From: Nocardioides marinisabuli
GTDB taxonomy: Bacteria > Actinomycetota > Actinomycetes > Propionibacteriales > Nocardioidaceae
Length of the DNA: 64,000 bases
Direction of reading: 5' to 3'
NCBI RefSeq assembly: GCF_013466785.1
Contig: NZ_CP059163.1
Coordinates: forward strand, 3,782,001 to 3,846,000
The notes beneath the pieces are model-generated. The model worked only from the letters and a program-made list of their open reading frames with translations. It was not told the origin of the DNA and ran no database searches. Positions 1 to 10,736 of this stretch are shown here, piece by piece. Positions within the stretch are counted from its first letter, which is position 1. Every line of letters starts with the position of its first letter. The position numbers and the translations under genes are program-made.

Positions 1-354
1 GAGGCCGGCCTGCTTGAGCGCCCCCGCGTTGCGGGAGAGCCCGAGCGCGTTGGTGGTGACCGAGATGTCGAGGTCGGGGCCCAGCTCGCGGGTGCGGTGC
101 ACGATGTCGACGAGCCCGCGACGCACCAGCGGCTCTCCGCCGGTGAAGCGGACCTCGTCGATGCCGAGGTGGCGCACGCCGACGCCGATCAGGCGCACCA
201 CCTCGTCGTCGGTGAGCACCGAGTCGTCGGGCAGCCAGTCGAGGCCCTCCGCCGGCATGCAGTAGCTGCAGCGCAGGTTGCAGCGGTCGGTGAGCGACAC
301 CCGGAGGTCTGTCGCCACCCGGCCGTAGCGGTCCTCGAGAAGAAGTGGCTCCAT
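1..354 (-). CDS. moaA: GTP 3',8-cyclase MoaA, N-terminal part
   Basis: Radical SAM enzyme for the first step of molybdenum cofactor synthesis (GTP to 3',8-cyclo-GTP). The gene runs off the left edge, so only the first 118 residues are visible. The 4Fe-4S/SAM motif CNLRCSYC lies at residues 25-32 and the SAM-binding stretch FTGGEPL follows near residue 71; both are typical of MoaA. The family is usually about 330-360 residues, so roughly two thirds is missing. The ATG at 354 has no Shine-Dalgarno sequence; a TATGCT box sits 7 nt upstream, which suggests a leaderless transcript. The neighbour (SURF1-like) is divergent. The remainder of the protein, including the C-terminal GTP-binding cluster, cannot be checked here. 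Confidence 0.93.
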   Translation of the reverse strand, partial: MEPLLLEDRYGRVATDLRVSLTDRCNLRCSYCMPAEGLDWLPDDSVLTDDEVVRLIGVGVRHLGIDEVRFTGGEPLVRRGLVDIVHRTRELGPDLDISVTTNALGLSRNAGALKQAGL

Positions 355-361
355 GTGAGGA

Positions 362-367
362 AGCATA
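362..367 (-). promoter_or_regulatory. -10 box for leaderless moaA
   Basis: TATGCT on the minus strand, separated by 7 nt from the moaA ATG. No ribosome binding site lies between them. Confidence 0.5.
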
Positions 368-412
368 CGGGCGAGGCGGGCACCAGGACGGGGCTCGCCA
401 CGCTCCGGCGGA

Positions 413-418
413 TAACCT
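413..418 (+). promoter_or_regulatory. -10 box for leaderless SURF1-like gene
   Basis: TAACCT, 6 nt before the GTG start at 425. No Shine-Dalgarno sequence is present, as expected for a leaderless mRNA. Confidence 0.4.
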
Positions 419-424
419 CGAGAC

Positions 425-1234
425 GTGCGCTCGTTCCGGTTCATGCTCTCGCGTCGCTGGCTGCTCTTCGGGCTCGCCGTGGTGGTCCTCGCCGCCGGCG
501 CCTGGTGGCTCGGCCAGTGGCAGTTCGACCGCCTCGAGCAGCGCAAGGCCGACAACGCGGTGGTGCTGGCCAACGAGGAGCAGGACCCCGCCCCCGTCGA
601 CGAGGTCCTCTCCCCCGGCGGCGACGTCGATCCCGACGACGAGTGGCGGGTGGTCACCGCGACCGGCACCTACGCCCCCGAGGACACCGTGATCGTGCGC
701 TACCGCACCCGGGACGGCGCCTCGGGCGTCGACGTGGTCGTCCCCCTCGTGACCTCCTCGGGCACCACGCTGCTCGTCGACCGCGGCTGGCTGGCCACCC
801 GCGCCGCCGGCACCACCCGGCCCGACGACGTCCCGCAGCCGCCCGCCGGCGAGGTCGAGATCTCCGGCTGGGTGCGCGCCGACGGCAGCGGCGACTCCAC
901 CGCCGTCAGCGACCTGTCCACCCGGGCGGTGAGCAGCGAACGCATCGGCGAGGCCATCGAGCGCGAGGTGTACGGCGGCTTCGTCGACCTGCGCTCCGAG
1001 GACCCGGAGCCCGCGACCGCCCTCGAGCCCGTCGAGATGCCCGAGCTCGACAACGGCCCGCACTTCTTCTACGGCCTGCAGTGGTGGTTCTTCGGCCTGC
1101 TCGCCGTGGGCGGGTTCTTCTACCTGGCCTGGGACGAGCGCCGCGGCCCCCGGCGCCGGCGTACGACGTCGTCGGAGGACGAGCCGACGCAGGACGTCAT
1201 GCGCCGGGCGGAGACGGACGTCCCGACCGCATGA
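425..1234 (+). CDS. SURF1 family protein
   Basis: SURF1-type membrane protein of 269 residues, a family that helps assemble haem-copper cytochrome oxidase. It has the family layout: an N-terminal membrane helix at about residues 12-32 (LLFGLAVVVLAAGAWWLGQW), a large extracytoplasmic domain with conserved GWV and LVDRGW patterns, and a second membrane helix at about 213-236, followed by a charged cytoplasmic tail. The GTG start at 425 follows a TAACCT box by 6 nt. It ends 10 bp before the convergent ABC exporter stop. ctaA and ctaB, which make the haem A used by the same oxidase, lie 27 kb away in the window, so this copy is not in their operon. The exact role of actinobacterial SURF1 proteins is inferred from the family. 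Confidence 0.88.
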   Translation: MRSFRFMLSRRWLLFGLAVVVLAAGAWWLGQWQFDRLEQRKADNAVVLANEEQDPAPVDEVLSPGGDVDPDDEWRVVTATGTYAPEDTVIVRYRTRDGASGVDVVVPLVTSSGTTLLVDRGWLATRAAGTTRPDDVPQPPAGEVEISGWVRADGSGDSTAVSDLSTRAVSSERIGEAIEREVYGGFVDLRSEDPEPATALEPVEMPELDNGPHFFYGLQWWFFGLLAVGGFFYLAWDERRGPRRRRTTSSEDEPTQDVMRRAETDVPTA

Positions 1235-1244
1235 CGTCCCGGCG

Positions 1245-3125
1245 TCAGCCGCGGGCGGAGACGTCGTCGACGAACTGGGTGCGGTAGAGGTCGGCGTAGA
1301 GACCGCCCTCGGCCAGCAGCTCGGCGTGGGTGCCGGACTGGACGATGCGGCCCTCGTCGAGCACCAGGATCAGGTCGGCGTTGCGCACCGTGCTGAGCCG
1401 GTGGGCGATGACGAGCGAGGTGCGGCCCTCCAGGGCGGCGTCGAGGGCGCGCTGCACGGCGGCCTCGGACTCGCTGTCGAGGTGGGCGGTGGCCTCGTCG
1501 AGGACCACGATGCCCGGTGACTTCAGCAGCAGCCGCGCGATCGCGAGCCGCTGGCGCTCACCGCCCGAGAGCCGGTAGCCGCGGTCGCCGACGACGGTGT
1601 CGAGCCCGTCGGGCAGGCGCCGGACGGTCTCGGCGATCTGGGCCGCCTCGAGGCTCGACCAGATCTCGCCGTCGTCGGCGCCGGGACGGGCGTAGAGCAT
1701 GTTGGCGCGGATGGTGTCGTGGAAGAGGTGCGCGTCCTGGGTGACGTAGCCGACCGCGTCCTCGAGGGACTGCAGGCTGACCTCGCGCACGTCGTGGCCG
1801 CCGACGCGCACCGTGCCCGAGGTGGCGTCGTACAGCCGCGCCACGAGGTGCGTGACGGTGGTCTTGCCGGCACCCGACGGCCCGACCAGCGCGACCATCC
1901 GGCCGACGTCGGCGGTGAAGGAGACGTCGTGCAGCACCGGGCCGCTGGCGCCGGCCTCGGGCCGCGCCACGCCCTCGAGGGAGGGCAGGGAGAGCTCGGC
2001 GGCGCTCGGGTAGGTGAACCCGACCCGGTCGAACTCCAGCCGCGCCGCGGAACGCGGCAGCACCACCGCGTCGTCCTTCTCCACGATGAGGGAGGGCAGG
2101 TCGAGCACCTCGAAGACCCGCTCGAAGCTCACCACCGCCGTCATCACGTCGATGCGGACGTTGGAGAGACCCTGCAGGGGGCCGAGGAGGCGCAGCAGCA
2201 GGGTCGCCAGGGCCAGCAGGGTGCCGATGGTGAGCGTGTCGCTGATGACCAGCTGACCGCCCACGCCGTAGACCAGCGCGGTGGCCAGCGCGGGCACCAG
2301 GACCATCGTGGCGCCGAAGATGCGGGTGATCAGGCTGATCCGCACCCCCAGGTCGCGGACCTTGGCGGCCTTGGTGCGGAACAGCGCGTCCTCGTCGTCG
2401 CGACGGCCGAAGAGCTTGAGCAGCATCGCGCCGCCCACGTTGAACCGCTCGGTCATGTTGTTGCCGAGGTCGGCGTTGCCGTCCATCTGCTCGCGGGTCA
2501 GCCCGGCCAGCCGGTTGCTGACGAAGCGGGAGGCCAGGAAGAGCAGCGGGAAGAGGGCGACGCACAGCAGCGTCACCTGCCAGCTCAACGCCAGCATCGT
2601 GACGCCGACGACGACCGCGGCGATCGAGTTCGAGACGGTGCTGGACAGCGTCGAGGTGAAGGCCCGCTGGGCGCCGATGACGTCGTTGTTGAGCCGGCTG
2701 ACCAGGGCGCCGGTCTGGGTGCGGGTGAAGAAGGCCATCGACTGGCGCTGCACGTGGGCGAAGACCTGGGAGCGCAGGTCGAAGATCAGGCTCTCCCCGA
2801 TGCGCGAGGAGAGCCAGCCGGCCAGCACGCTGAGCACCGCGTTGAAGACGGCGAAGCCGGCCATCGCCAGCGCGAGCAGCGTGACGAGGCCGCGATCGCC
2901 CGCCAGGATGCCGTCGTCGACGATCTTCTGGACCAGCAACGGGGTGACGACGACCAGCGACGCGTCGATGACGGTGAGCACCAGGAACACCGAGATCAGG
3001 CCCCGGTGGGGCCGGGCGAAGCCGACCACCCGGCGCACCGTCTGGCGCGAGAGCCGGTTGTTGACCACGCTGCGGTCCGACCTCAGGTGGCGCCAGGCCA
3101 TGCCGGCCCCCATCATCCCCGACAC
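1245..3125 (-). CDS. ABC transporter, fused membrane and ATPase domains
   Basis: Half-size ABC exporter of 626 residues (type IV/B-family fold). Six membrane helices lie in about residues 25-310, followed by a nucleotide-binding domain with Walker A GPSGAGKTT near residue 413, signature LSGGERQ near 518 and Walker B IVVLDEAT. It probably works as a homodimer, or as a heterodimer with a partner not in view; the substrate cannot be told from sequence. I chose the GTG at 3125 because GAGGA lies 7 nt upstream; the open frame extends further but the extra residues are Arg-rich and unlike the family. The start lies 34 bp after the enoyl-CoA hydratase-like stop, so the two may be co-transcribed. Confidence 0.9.
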   Translation of the reverse strand: MSGMMGAGMAWRHLRSDRSVVNNRLSRQTVRRVVGFARPHRGLISVFLVLTVIDASLVVVTPLLVQKIVDDGILAGDRGLVTLLALAMAGFAVFNAVLSVLAGWLSSRIGESLIFDLRSQVFAHVQRQSMAFFTRTQTGALVSRLNNDVIGAQRAFTSTLSSTVSNSIAAVVVGVTMLALSWQVTLLCVALFPLLFLASRFVSNRLAGLTREQMDGNADLGNNMTERFNVGGAMLLKLFGRRDDEDALFRTKAAKVRDLGVRISLITRIFGATMVLVPALATALVYGVGGQLVISDTLTIGTLLALATLLLRLLGPLQGLSNVRIDVMTAVVSFERVFEVLDLPSLIVEKDDAVVLPRSAARLEFDRVGFTYPSAAELSLPSLEGVARPEAGASGPVLHDVSFTADVGRMVALVGPSGAGKTTVTHLVARLYDATSGTVRVGGHDVREVSLQSLEDAVGYVTQDAHLFHDTIRANMLYARPGADDGEIWSSLEAAQIAETVRRLPDGLDTVVGDRGYRLSGGERQRLAIARLLLKSPGIVVLDEATAHLDSESEAAVQRALDAALEGRTSLVIAHRLSTVRNADLILVLDEGRIVQSGTHAELLAEGGLYADLYRTQFVDDVSARG

Positions 3126-3159
3126 GTCGCGCTCCTCACTGGCCCGTCGCCGGACCCAC

Positions 3160-3957
3160 TCACTGCTGCATCGTGCTCGCGACCTCGCGGAACCGTCGGC
3201 CCTGCGCCTCCCGCTCGAGGCGGCGCTGGTCCTCCAGCGACGACGCGGCCGCCGTCTGCACCAGCGCCTTGGTCTCACGCACCGCCCCGGGCATCGGGGC
3301 GGTCAGGGAGCCGGCGAGGTGGGCGACGGTCGCAGCGAGCTGGTCGGTCGGCACCACGGTGAGGGCGATGCCGATGCGCACCGCCTCCTCGGCACCGACC
3401 ATGCGTGCCGTGGCACAGATCTCCAGTGCCCTGGAGTACCCAACCGCCTCGACCAGGGGCTTTGTTCCCGTCAGGTCGGGGACCAGGCCCAGCGCCGTCT
3501 CCTTCATGCACAGCTGGGCGTCGTCGGTGAGCACCCGCAGGTCGCAGGAGAGCGCCAGCTGGAAGCCGGCGCCGACCGCGTAGCCCTGCACCGCGGCGAT
3601 GGAGACGAACGAGGGGTCGCGCAGCCAGGTGAAGCCGCGCTGGTAGTCGTCGATCGTCGCCGACATCTCCTCCTCGCTGCGGCTGAGCAGGTCGGCCACC
3701 GATTCCACGCCCTCGGTCGAGGAGGTCGGGTCGAGCATCGCGCGGTCGAGGCCGGCCGAGAAGCTGGTGCCGGCGCCGCGCACCACCACGACGCGCACGT
3801 CGTCGTCGGCGACCAGCCGCTCGCCGATCGTGGTGAGGGCGCGCCACATCGCCGGGGTCTGCGCGTTGCGCACCTCGGGACGGTCGAGGGTGACGGTCGC
3901 GACCGCCCCCTCCACCTCGACGACCAGACCGACCGCGGCGAGCTCTTCAGGAGTCAT
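3160..3957 (-). CDS. Enoyl-CoA hydratase/isomerase family protein
   Basis: Crotonase-fold protein of 265 residues. The oxyanion-hole segments are visible as AGTSFSAGLD (about residues 62-71) and GYAVGAGFQLALSCDLR (about 124-140). Usual hydratase general-base glutamates are not obvious at the expected positions (the stretch after the second loop reads KETALGLVPDLTGTK), so hydratase, isomerase or another crotonase reaction is possible. The ATG at 3957 is 6 nt after a TAGACT box and has no Shine-Dalgarno sequence. The ABC exporter follows 34 bp downstream on the same strand; their functional link is unclear. Substrate unknown. Confidence 0.87.
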   Translation of the reverse strand: MTPEELAAVGLVVEVEGAVATVTLDRPEVRNAQTPAMWRALTTIGERLVADDDVRVVVVRGAGTSFSAGLDRAMLDPTSSTEGVESVADLLSRSEEEMSATIDDYQRGFTWLRDPSFVSIAAVQGYAVGAGFQLALSCDLRVLTDDAQLCMKETALGLVPDLTGTKPLVEAVGYSRALEICATARMVGAEEAVRIGIALTVVPTDQLAATVAHLAGSLTAPMPGAVRETKALVQTAAASSLEDQRRLEREAQGRRFREVASTMQQ

Positions 3958-3963
3958 GCCCGG

Positions 3964-3969
3964 AGTCTA
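3964..3969 (-). promoter_or_regulatory. -10 box for leaderless enoyl-CoA hydratase-family gene
   Basis: TAGACT on the minus strand with 6 nt to the ATG at 3957; no ribosome binding site. Confidence 0.5.
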
Positions 3970-4000
3970 GGAACCGGCACCGACACCGGCCCCGGCGGCC

Positions 4001-5599
<1,599 letters not shown>

Positions 5600-5678
5600 A
5601 GGAGCCCAATCGTAGGAGTCGGTAGCCTCAGCCACCGATTCGCCGCCACCGCGGCGCAGGCCGCCCAGGAGGCACGAC

Positions 5679-6635
5679 GTGAGGTTCAACCCCAAGGCCC
5701 GCCTCGACACCCGACGCACGCGTGACGTGGGTCGCAGCAGCGGCGGCGGCCGCTCGCGCGGCGGCCTCCCGTCCTCGGGGAGGCGCGGCGGCTCGTCGCT
5801 GCCGATCCCCGGCGGCGTGGCCGGTGGCGGCGGCGTGGTGGCGGTCATCATCGCCGTCGGCTTCTTCGTCGTCACCCAGCTGATGGGCGGCGGCTCCGGC
5901 CTCGACCCCTCGGGCGGCAGCCTCGACGCCTCGCGCTTCGAGGACACCGACCGGTACGCCGCCTGCGAGACCGGTGAGGACGCCAACGAGTCGACCGACT
6001 GCGCCCGGGTCGCGGTCGAGAACAGCCTGTACGACTACTGGGGCGACACGCTCGGCTCCGACTTCCGGCCCGCCGACTCGCTGGTGACCTTCTCGGGCCA
6101 GGTCGGCACCGGCTGCGGGGCCGCGAGCTCGGCCGTCGGCCCGTTCTACTGCCCCGCCGACGACACGATCTACCTCGACAGCGGCTTCTTCGACGAGGTG
6201 CTCGAGCGCCAGCTCGGCGGGCCCGACGGCGGTTTCGTCGAGGCTTACGTGCTGGCCCACGAGTACGGCCACCACGTCCAGAACGTGCTGGGCACGATGG
6301 GCCGGGTCCGCACCCAGCAGGGCGCCTCCTCCGACGCGGTGCGCCTGGAGCTGCAGGCCGACTGCTACGCCGGCATGTGGGCGCGCGGCGCCACGGCCAC
6401 CGAGGACTCCTCGGGCACCGCGCTCTTCAGCGAGCTCACCGACCAGGACATCACGCTCGCGCTCGAGGCCGCCGCCAGCGTCGGCGACGACCGCATCCAG
6501 CAGCAGACCCAGGGCCAGGTCGACGAGGAGTCGTGGACCCACGGCTCCGCCGCGCAGCGCCAGCGCTGGTTCCGCGTCGGCTTCGACGGCGGCGACCTCA
6601 CCGACTGCGACACCTTCGCCGCCCGCTCCCTCTGA
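5679..6635 (+). CDS. Neutral zinc metallopeptidase (YpfJ-type)
   Basis: Membrane-anchored putative zinc protease of 318 residues, of the neutral zinc metallopeptidase/YpfJ family. A short basic, Gly/Ser-rich cytoplasmic start is followed by a membrane helix at about residues 50-68 and an extracytoplasmic domain. The zinc motif HEYGH is at residues 194-198, and the downstream ELQADCYAG segment supplies the probable third ligand. Four cysteines in the domain could form disulfides. The GTG at 5679 has a strong AGGAGG 7 nt upstream. It is divergent from the ABC-F gene, with 79 bp between them, and convergent with the APH-fold gene 7 bp downstream. Substrates of this family are not known. Confidence 0.88.
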   Translation: MRFNPKARLDTRRTRDVGRSSGGGRSRGGLPSSGRRGGSSLPIPGGVAGGGGVVAVIIAVGFFVVTQLMGGGSGLDPSGGSLDASRFEDTDRYAACETGEDANESTDCARVAVENSLYDYWGDTLGSDFRPADSLVTFSGQVGTGCGAASSAVGPFYCPADDTIYLDSGFFDEVLERQLGGPDGGFVEAYVLAHEYGHHVQNVLGTMGRVRTQQGASSDAVRLELQADCYAGMWARGATATEDSSGTALFSELTDQDITLALEAAASVGDDRIQQQTQGQVDEESWTHGSAAQRQRWFRVGFDGGDLTDCDTFAARSL

Positions 6636-6642
6636 GCTCGGC

Positions 6643-7560
6643 TCAACCGTCGAGGAGCGCCTCGATCAGGGGGAACTGGCGCTGGAGCGCCCGCAGGTGG
6701 GGAGCGACGGCGGGGTGGCGGAACTTGCCGGCCAGCGCGCCCTCTCCCCCGGCGACCCGCGACAAGGCCCACTCGGCGCGGCTGAGCGCGGTGTAGACGG
6801 CGGTGACCCGGGCCCCGAGCGCGACCTGGTCGGCGGTGGCCGCCCCGTCGGGCAGGCCGAGCAGGTAGGCGTCGAGCAGCGGCTCGAAGTCCTCGCGGGC
6901 GGCGAGCAGGTAGTAGCCCAGGTCCGCGCCGACGGCGGCGGTGCCCAGGCAGGACCAGTCGATGGCCACCACGTCGTCACCCTCGCGCCCCGGGAGGTTG
7001 CCCGGGGTCGGGTCGCCGTGCTGGAGCACCTGCGGCAGGGCGTCGACGCGGTCGAGGAACGCCGATCGCCGGGTCCACAGGTGCTCGGCGACGTCGGCGA
7101 CGGTGGTGCGCGCCAGGGTCGGCCACCCGCCCCGGTGCGCCGTACGACGCAACCGGTCGCGCAGCTGGTCGCGCGCGAGCCACCCGACGTCGGGGACCGG
7201 GGTGCCGGCGAAGCGGCCCAGGGCGTGGGCGGCGAAGAGCCCGTTCACGGCGGCGTCCTCGACCCAGTCCTCGGTGAGGGTGATGCCCTCGACGTCCTCC
7301 TCGACGAAGGAGCGCACCGGGGGCCGCAGCCCCCGGGTGCGGGCGAGCACGCCCGAGGTCACCACGTCGGCGGCGCGGCGCCAGTAGGCGAAGTGGTGGG
7401 GGTCGGACAGCTCGGCGGGGTCGTGCTCGCCGGGGGCGGCCAGGCGCTTCACCGCCACGGGCTGCTCGCCCAGGCTGGTGCGCCAGACCCCGATCGTGGA
7501 CATGCCGGCCCCACCAGGGAGCGGATGCCAGTCCGGGTCGGGCTGCCACGTCGGGGCCAC
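6643..7560 (-). CDS. APH-fold phosphotransferase
   Basis: Aminoglycoside-phosphotransferase-superfamily protein of 305 residues. The catalytic loop HGDPTPGN (residues 181-188) and the metal-binding IDWSCLG (Asp201) are intact, and VAVKRL near residue 38 supplies the ATP-binding lysine. These motifs are shared by antibiotic kinases, small-molecule kinases and protein kinases of the fold; nothing here points to a specific substrate, so a resistance role should not be assumed. The GTG at 7560 lies 7 nt after a TAGCGT box that overlaps the stop codon of the upstream permease gene. Convergent with the metallopeptidase gene. Confidence 0.85.
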   Translation of the reverse strand: MAPTWQPDPDWHPLPGGAGMSTIGVWRTSLGEQPVAVKRLAAPGEHDPAELSDPHHFAYWRRAADVVTSGVLARTRGLRPPVRSFVEEDVEGITLTEDWVEDAAVNGLFAAHALGRFAGTPVPDVGWLARDQLRDRLRRTAHRGGWPTLARTTVADVAEHLWTRRSAFLDRVDALPQVLQHGDPTPGNLPGREGDDVVAIDWSCLGTAAVGADLGYYLLAAREDFEPLLDAYLLGLPDGAATADQVALGARVTAVYTALSRAEWALSRVAGGEGALAGKFRHPAVAPHLRALQRQFPLIEALLDG

Positions 7561-7567
7561 GGACGCG

Positions 7568-7573
7568 ACGCTA
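7568..7573 (-). promoter_or_regulatory. -10 box for leaderless APH-fold gene
   Basis: TAGCGT, 7 nt before the GTG at 7560. It shares its first three bases with the TAG stop codon of the preceding permease gene. Confidence 0.35.
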
Positions 7574-9160
7574 GCCGATGTCGCGGCGCTGGAAGGCCAA
7601 CTGGCCCGACGCGCCGAGCGCGAGCGCCAGCGCCACCACCACCGCCGCCGCGCCCAGCGACGGGTCCTCGGCCGGGACCAGCGGCAGGTGGTCGAACGGC
7701 GAGAACCACCGCACCCAGCGCGGCAGCCCGAGCAGCTCGCCGAAGAACATCACCACCACGGCCACCACCAGCGGCCCCCAGGCCAGGGCGGTACGGCGCG
7801 GGGCCACCCCGTGCACCAGCCGGGCCAGCGCCGCCAGGAGCAGCACCCCGGGGGCGTACTGCAGCTGCGGCCCGACGAACGCGACGACCTGGCCGGCGTC
7901 GGCGCTGACGAAGGCGTAGCCCAGCCCCAGGCCGAGCCCTCCGACGACCATGACCAGCGCCGTGCCGAGCAGCGTCACGAGGGTCCACGACAGCAGCCAG
8001 CGGCCCCGCCCCAGCGGGGTGGCGAGCACCAGCTCGGCGAGCCCCGACTCCTCCTCGCCGCGTGGTCGCAGGGTCGAGGAGGTGGCGAAGCCGGTGGCCA
8101 GCAGCGCCATCATCACCAGCATCGTGGCGAAGAACCCGTCGACGAGGTCGAGCCCGCCCTGCGCCATCAGGTCGCGGCCCAGGTCGGAGTCCCCGACCAG
8201 GTCCTCCACCGAGGTGCCCAGGGCGCCGTACGCGACACCGGTCAGGCCCACGCCCACGGTCCAGCCGACGACGCCGGCGCGCTGCAGGCGCCACGCGAGG
8301 CCGACCGGGCCGCTGAGGGCCCGGCCGGCGCGCGGCGGGCCGGGACGGCTGGCCACGAGGCCGGCACCGATGTCGCGGCGCAGCAGGAGCGCCGCGGCGA
8401 GCGCCAGGTTGATCCCGGCGGCGGCGACCAGCAGCAGCGCGGGCCACCAGCGCAGGCCCGAGAAGGCGTGCATGGCCTGGTACCAGCCGATCGGGGTCAG
8501 CCACGACAGCGCCGGCACCGAGACGTCGCCCACGGCCCGCAGCGCGTACGCCACCGCCACGACCGCCCCGGCGATGCCGCGCGCCGCGCGGGTGCTGGCC
8601 ACGAGCTGGGCCGCGACCAGGGTGGTGCCGGTGAAGCAGAGCCCGCACAGCGCCAGGCCCACGCCGAGCGCGACCGAGTCGGCCACCGCGAGCGGGTAGG
8701 TCACCAGCGACAGGGTGACCAGCGCCCCGGAGACGAGGCAGAGGACGACCGAGGTGAGCACCGCGGCCGCCGGAGGTGCGAAGCGGCCCACGACGCCGGA
8801 GCGCACGAGGTCGTCGTGGCCGGACTCCTCCTCGGCGCGGGTGTGGCGGGTGACGACGACCATGACGACGAGACCGAGCAGCACCGCACCGAACGCGGTG
8901 GCCTGCCAGGTGACCTGCCCGCCGACGGTGTCGAGGGCGCGCGCCGGGCCGGCGAGGGCGATCATCGCGTCGTTGCGCTCCATCGCCGCGGCCATCCGGG
9001 CCAGCTCGCCCTCGCTGGTGTAGAGCCGGTCGACCGACCAGGCCTGGGCCCAGTAGAGGACGGCGAGCGCCACGCCCCAGCCGAGCACGAGCCAGCGGTC
9101 GCGCCGCAGGGCCTGGGTCCACAGGACCCAGGTGCCGGTGAAGGGGCCGTCGGTGCTCAC
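7571..9160 (-). CDS. ABC-2 type permease, two-repeat form
   Basis: Integral membrane protein of 529 residues with about 12 predicted helices, arranged as two six-helix halves separated by a hydrophilic Arg/Pro-rich linker near residue 265. This matches large actinobacterial exporter permeases that pair with one DrrA-like ATPase, in which a single polypeptide replaces the usual permease dimer. The GTG start at 9160 overlaps the ATPase stop (GTGA), so the two are translationally coupled. Large drug/polyketide-type exporters look alike, and the cargo cannot be predicted. The longer open frame upstream is the out-of-frame shadow of the ATPase gene. Confidence 0.85.
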   Translation of the reverse strand: MSTDGPFTGTWVLWTQALRRDRWLVLGWGVALAVLYWAQAWSVDRLYTSEGELARMAAAMERNDAMIALAGPARALDTVGGQVTWQATAFGAVLLGLVVMVVVTRHTRAEEESGHDDLVRSGVVGRFAPPAAAVLTSVVLCLVSGALVTLSLVTYPLAVADSVALGVGLALCGLCFTGTTLVAAQLVASTRAARGIAGAVVAVAYALRAVGDVSVPALSWLTPIGWYQAMHAFSGLRWWPALLLVAAAGINLALAAALLLRRDIGAGLVASRPGPPRAGRALSGPVGLAWRLQRAGVVGWTVGVGLTGVAYGALGTSVEDLVGDSDLGRDLMAQGGLDLVDGFFATMLVMMALLATGFATSSTLRPRGEEESGLAELVLATPLGRGRWLLSWTLVTLLGTALVMVVGGLGLGLGYAFVSADAGQVVAFVGPQLQYAPGVLLLAALARLVHGVAPRRTALAWGPLVVAVVVMFFGELLGLPRWVRWFSPFDHLPLVPAEDPSLGAAAVVVALALALGASGQLAFQRRDIG

Positions 9161-10047
9161 ACCCGGTCCCCGTAGTGGCGCAGGAAGAGCTGCTCGAGCG
9201 TCGGCGGCTGGGTCGTCAGGGCCTCGACGCCGGCGTCGAGGAGCAGCCGCAGGGCTGGCTCGAGCGCGTCGGGGTCGGCCTCGAAGGTCACCCGGTCGCC
9301 GTCGACGACCAGGTCGTGGACGCCCTCGAGGGCGTCGAGGCCGGCGACGGGGCCGCGGAGCTGGGCAGCGACCGCGGTGCGGCTCAGGTGACGCATCTGG
9401 GCCAGGGTGCCGGTCTCGACGAGACGCCCCTCGTTGATGATGCTGACGCGGTCGCACATCTGCTCGACCTCGCCGAGGACGTGGCTGGAGAGCAGCACGC
9501 TCCCCCCGCCGTCGCGGAAGTCGGCCACGCAGTCACGGAACTGGGCCTCCATCAGCGGGTCGAGGCCGGAGGTGGGCTCGTCGAGCAGGAGCAGCTCGAC
9601 GTCGGCGGCCAGCGCGGCGACCAGGGCCACCTTCTGCCGGTTGCCCTTGGAGTAGGAGCGCGCCTTCTTGGTCGGGTCGAGGGCGAAGCGCTCCACGAGC
9701 TCGTCGCGCCGGCGTACGTCGAGGCCGCCGCGCAGGCGCCCGAGCAGGTCGATCGCCTCTCCCCCGGTCAGCGTGGGCCACAGCGCGACGTCGCCCGGCA
9801 CGTAGGCCAGCCGCCGGTGCAGCGCGGCGGCGTCGCGCCAGGGGTCGCCGCCCAGGAGGCGCAGGTGGCCCGCGTCGGCGCGCAGCAGCCCCAGGAGCAC
9901 CCGGATGGTGGTCGACTTGCCCGAGCCGTTGGGGCCGAGGAAGCCGTGCACCTCCCCGGCACTGACCTGCAGGTCGAGGCCGTCGAGGGCGCGTGCGCGC
10001 CCGAACGTCTTGACCAGCTGACGGACCTCGATGACGTCGGGGCGCAC
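9157..10047 (-). CDS. ABC transporter ATP-binding protein
   Basis: ATPase of 296 residues for the coupled permease. Walker [10 protein letters not shown], a signature region [15 protein letters not shown] (the LSGGQ motif is replaced by YSKGNRQK, as in several DrrA-like exporters) and Walker [15 protein letters not shown] are visible. The C-terminal 80 residues form the accessory domain of this class. The GTG at 10047 lies 6 nt after a TATGGT box with no Shine-Dalgarno sequence, so the operon is probably leaderless. It overlaps the permease start by 4 bp. Confidence 0.9.
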   Translation of the reverse strand: MRPDVIEVRQLVKTFGRARALDGLDLQVSAGEVHGFLGPNGSGKSTTIRVLLGLLRADAGHLRLLGGDPWRDAAALHRRLAYVPGDVALWPTLTGGEAIDLLGRLRGGLDVRRRDELVERFALDPTKKARSYSKGNRQKVALVAALAADVELLLLDEPTSGLDPLMEAQFRDCVADFRDGGGSVLLSSHVLGEVEQMCDRVSIINEGRLVETGTLAQMRHLSRTAVAAQLRGPVAGLDALEGVHDLVVDGDRVTFEADPDALEPALRLLLDAGVEALTTQPPTLEQLFLRHYGDRV

Positions 10048-10053
10048 CTGTCG

Positions 10054-10059
10054 ACCATA
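10054..10059 (-). promoter_or_regulatory. -10 box for leaderless ABC operon
   Basis: TATGGT on the minus strand, 6 nt before the GTG at 10047. Confidence 0.5.
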
Positions 10060-10091
10060 GACCCGATCGGCGGCCCCGGGCGGGCTGTGCC

Positions 10092-10706
10092 TCAGGCGTT
10101 GTGCACGTCGACCCGCACCGAGAGCGCGTCGGCGACGCCCTGCTCGAGCACGCTGCGGCGCGGGTCGGGCAGGGCGAGCCAGGGGTCGACCGGGCTGAGC
10201 CCGGCCAGCCGCCGGTCGGCGAACACCTCGTCGACGGCGCCGCGGTCGCCGCCGACCACGAGCGGGCCCCGCAGGCCCTCGAGGATGCGGGCGGCGTGGT
10301 CGGCGGCGGCCTCGTAGGCCTGTCGCGCCTGGTTGTCGCGGCGTCGCGCGAACCGCTGCTGGCTCTGGCCTCCGGCCTTGGTGCGGCCCTGCACGTGGCG
10401 CTGCCCGGTCTTCGACTCCCCCATGGTCGTGCCGCTCATCCGGGCGACGGCGAAGCCGCCCTTGCGCACCAGCAGCACCCCCCAGTCGTCGGGGGCAGCC
10501 GTCTCCGCCGCCCGCGCCAGACCCGCCGCGTCGGGCGCGGCGTCGTACGCCGTGGCGAGCGGGAGGCGCGCGGTGAAGCTGGACCCGTCGGCCGCGAGGC
10601 CGGTCAGGGCACCCTCGACGACCGTCAGGGTGGTGTCCCCGTGGCGCGCCTCGAAGTTGTGGATCCACCGCTCGACGCGGGCGGCGGGGACGAGGACCTC
10701 GGGCAT
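10092..10706 (-). CDS. acVLRF1-type peptidyl-tRNA hydrolase
   Basis: Protein of 204 residues resembling the actinobacterial Vms1-like release factor family (eRF1/Vms1 superfamily), which releases nascent chains from peptidyl-tRNA on stalled large ribosomal subunits. The stretch [20 protein letters not shown] places a GGQ tripeptide at residues 112-114, followed by a basic helix ([12 protein letters not shown]), the pattern of Vms1-type hydrolases. Both the N-terminal beta-rich part and the C-terminal [15 protein letters not shown] region fit. The ATG at 10706 lies 6 nt after TACGGT, so it is probably leaderless; the frame extends nine codons further upstream but without support. Assignment rests on motif recognition. 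Confidence 0.78.
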   Translation of the reverse strand: MPEVLVPAARVERWIHNFEARHGDTTLTVVEGALTGLAADGSSFTARLPLATAYDAAPDAAGLARAAETAAPDDWGVLLVRKGGFAVARMSGTTMGESKTGQRHVQGRTKAGGQSQQRFARRRDNQARQAYEAAADHAARILEGLRGPLVVGGDRGAVDEVFADRRLAGLSPVDPWLALPDPRRSVLEQGVADALSVRVDVHNA

Positions 10707-10712
10707 GGCTCG

Positions 10713-10718
10713 ACCGTA
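10713..10718 (-). promoter_or_regulatory. -10 box for leaderless acVLRF1 gene
   Basis: TACGGT, 6 nt before the ATG at 10706. Confidence 0.5.
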
Positions 10719-10736
10719 TCCCTCACGTGCCACTGC

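Noticed and set aside
6643..7560. Aminoglycoside resistance gene
   Set aside because: Only general APH-fold motifs are present; the fold is used for many substrates and nothing in the context suggests resistance.
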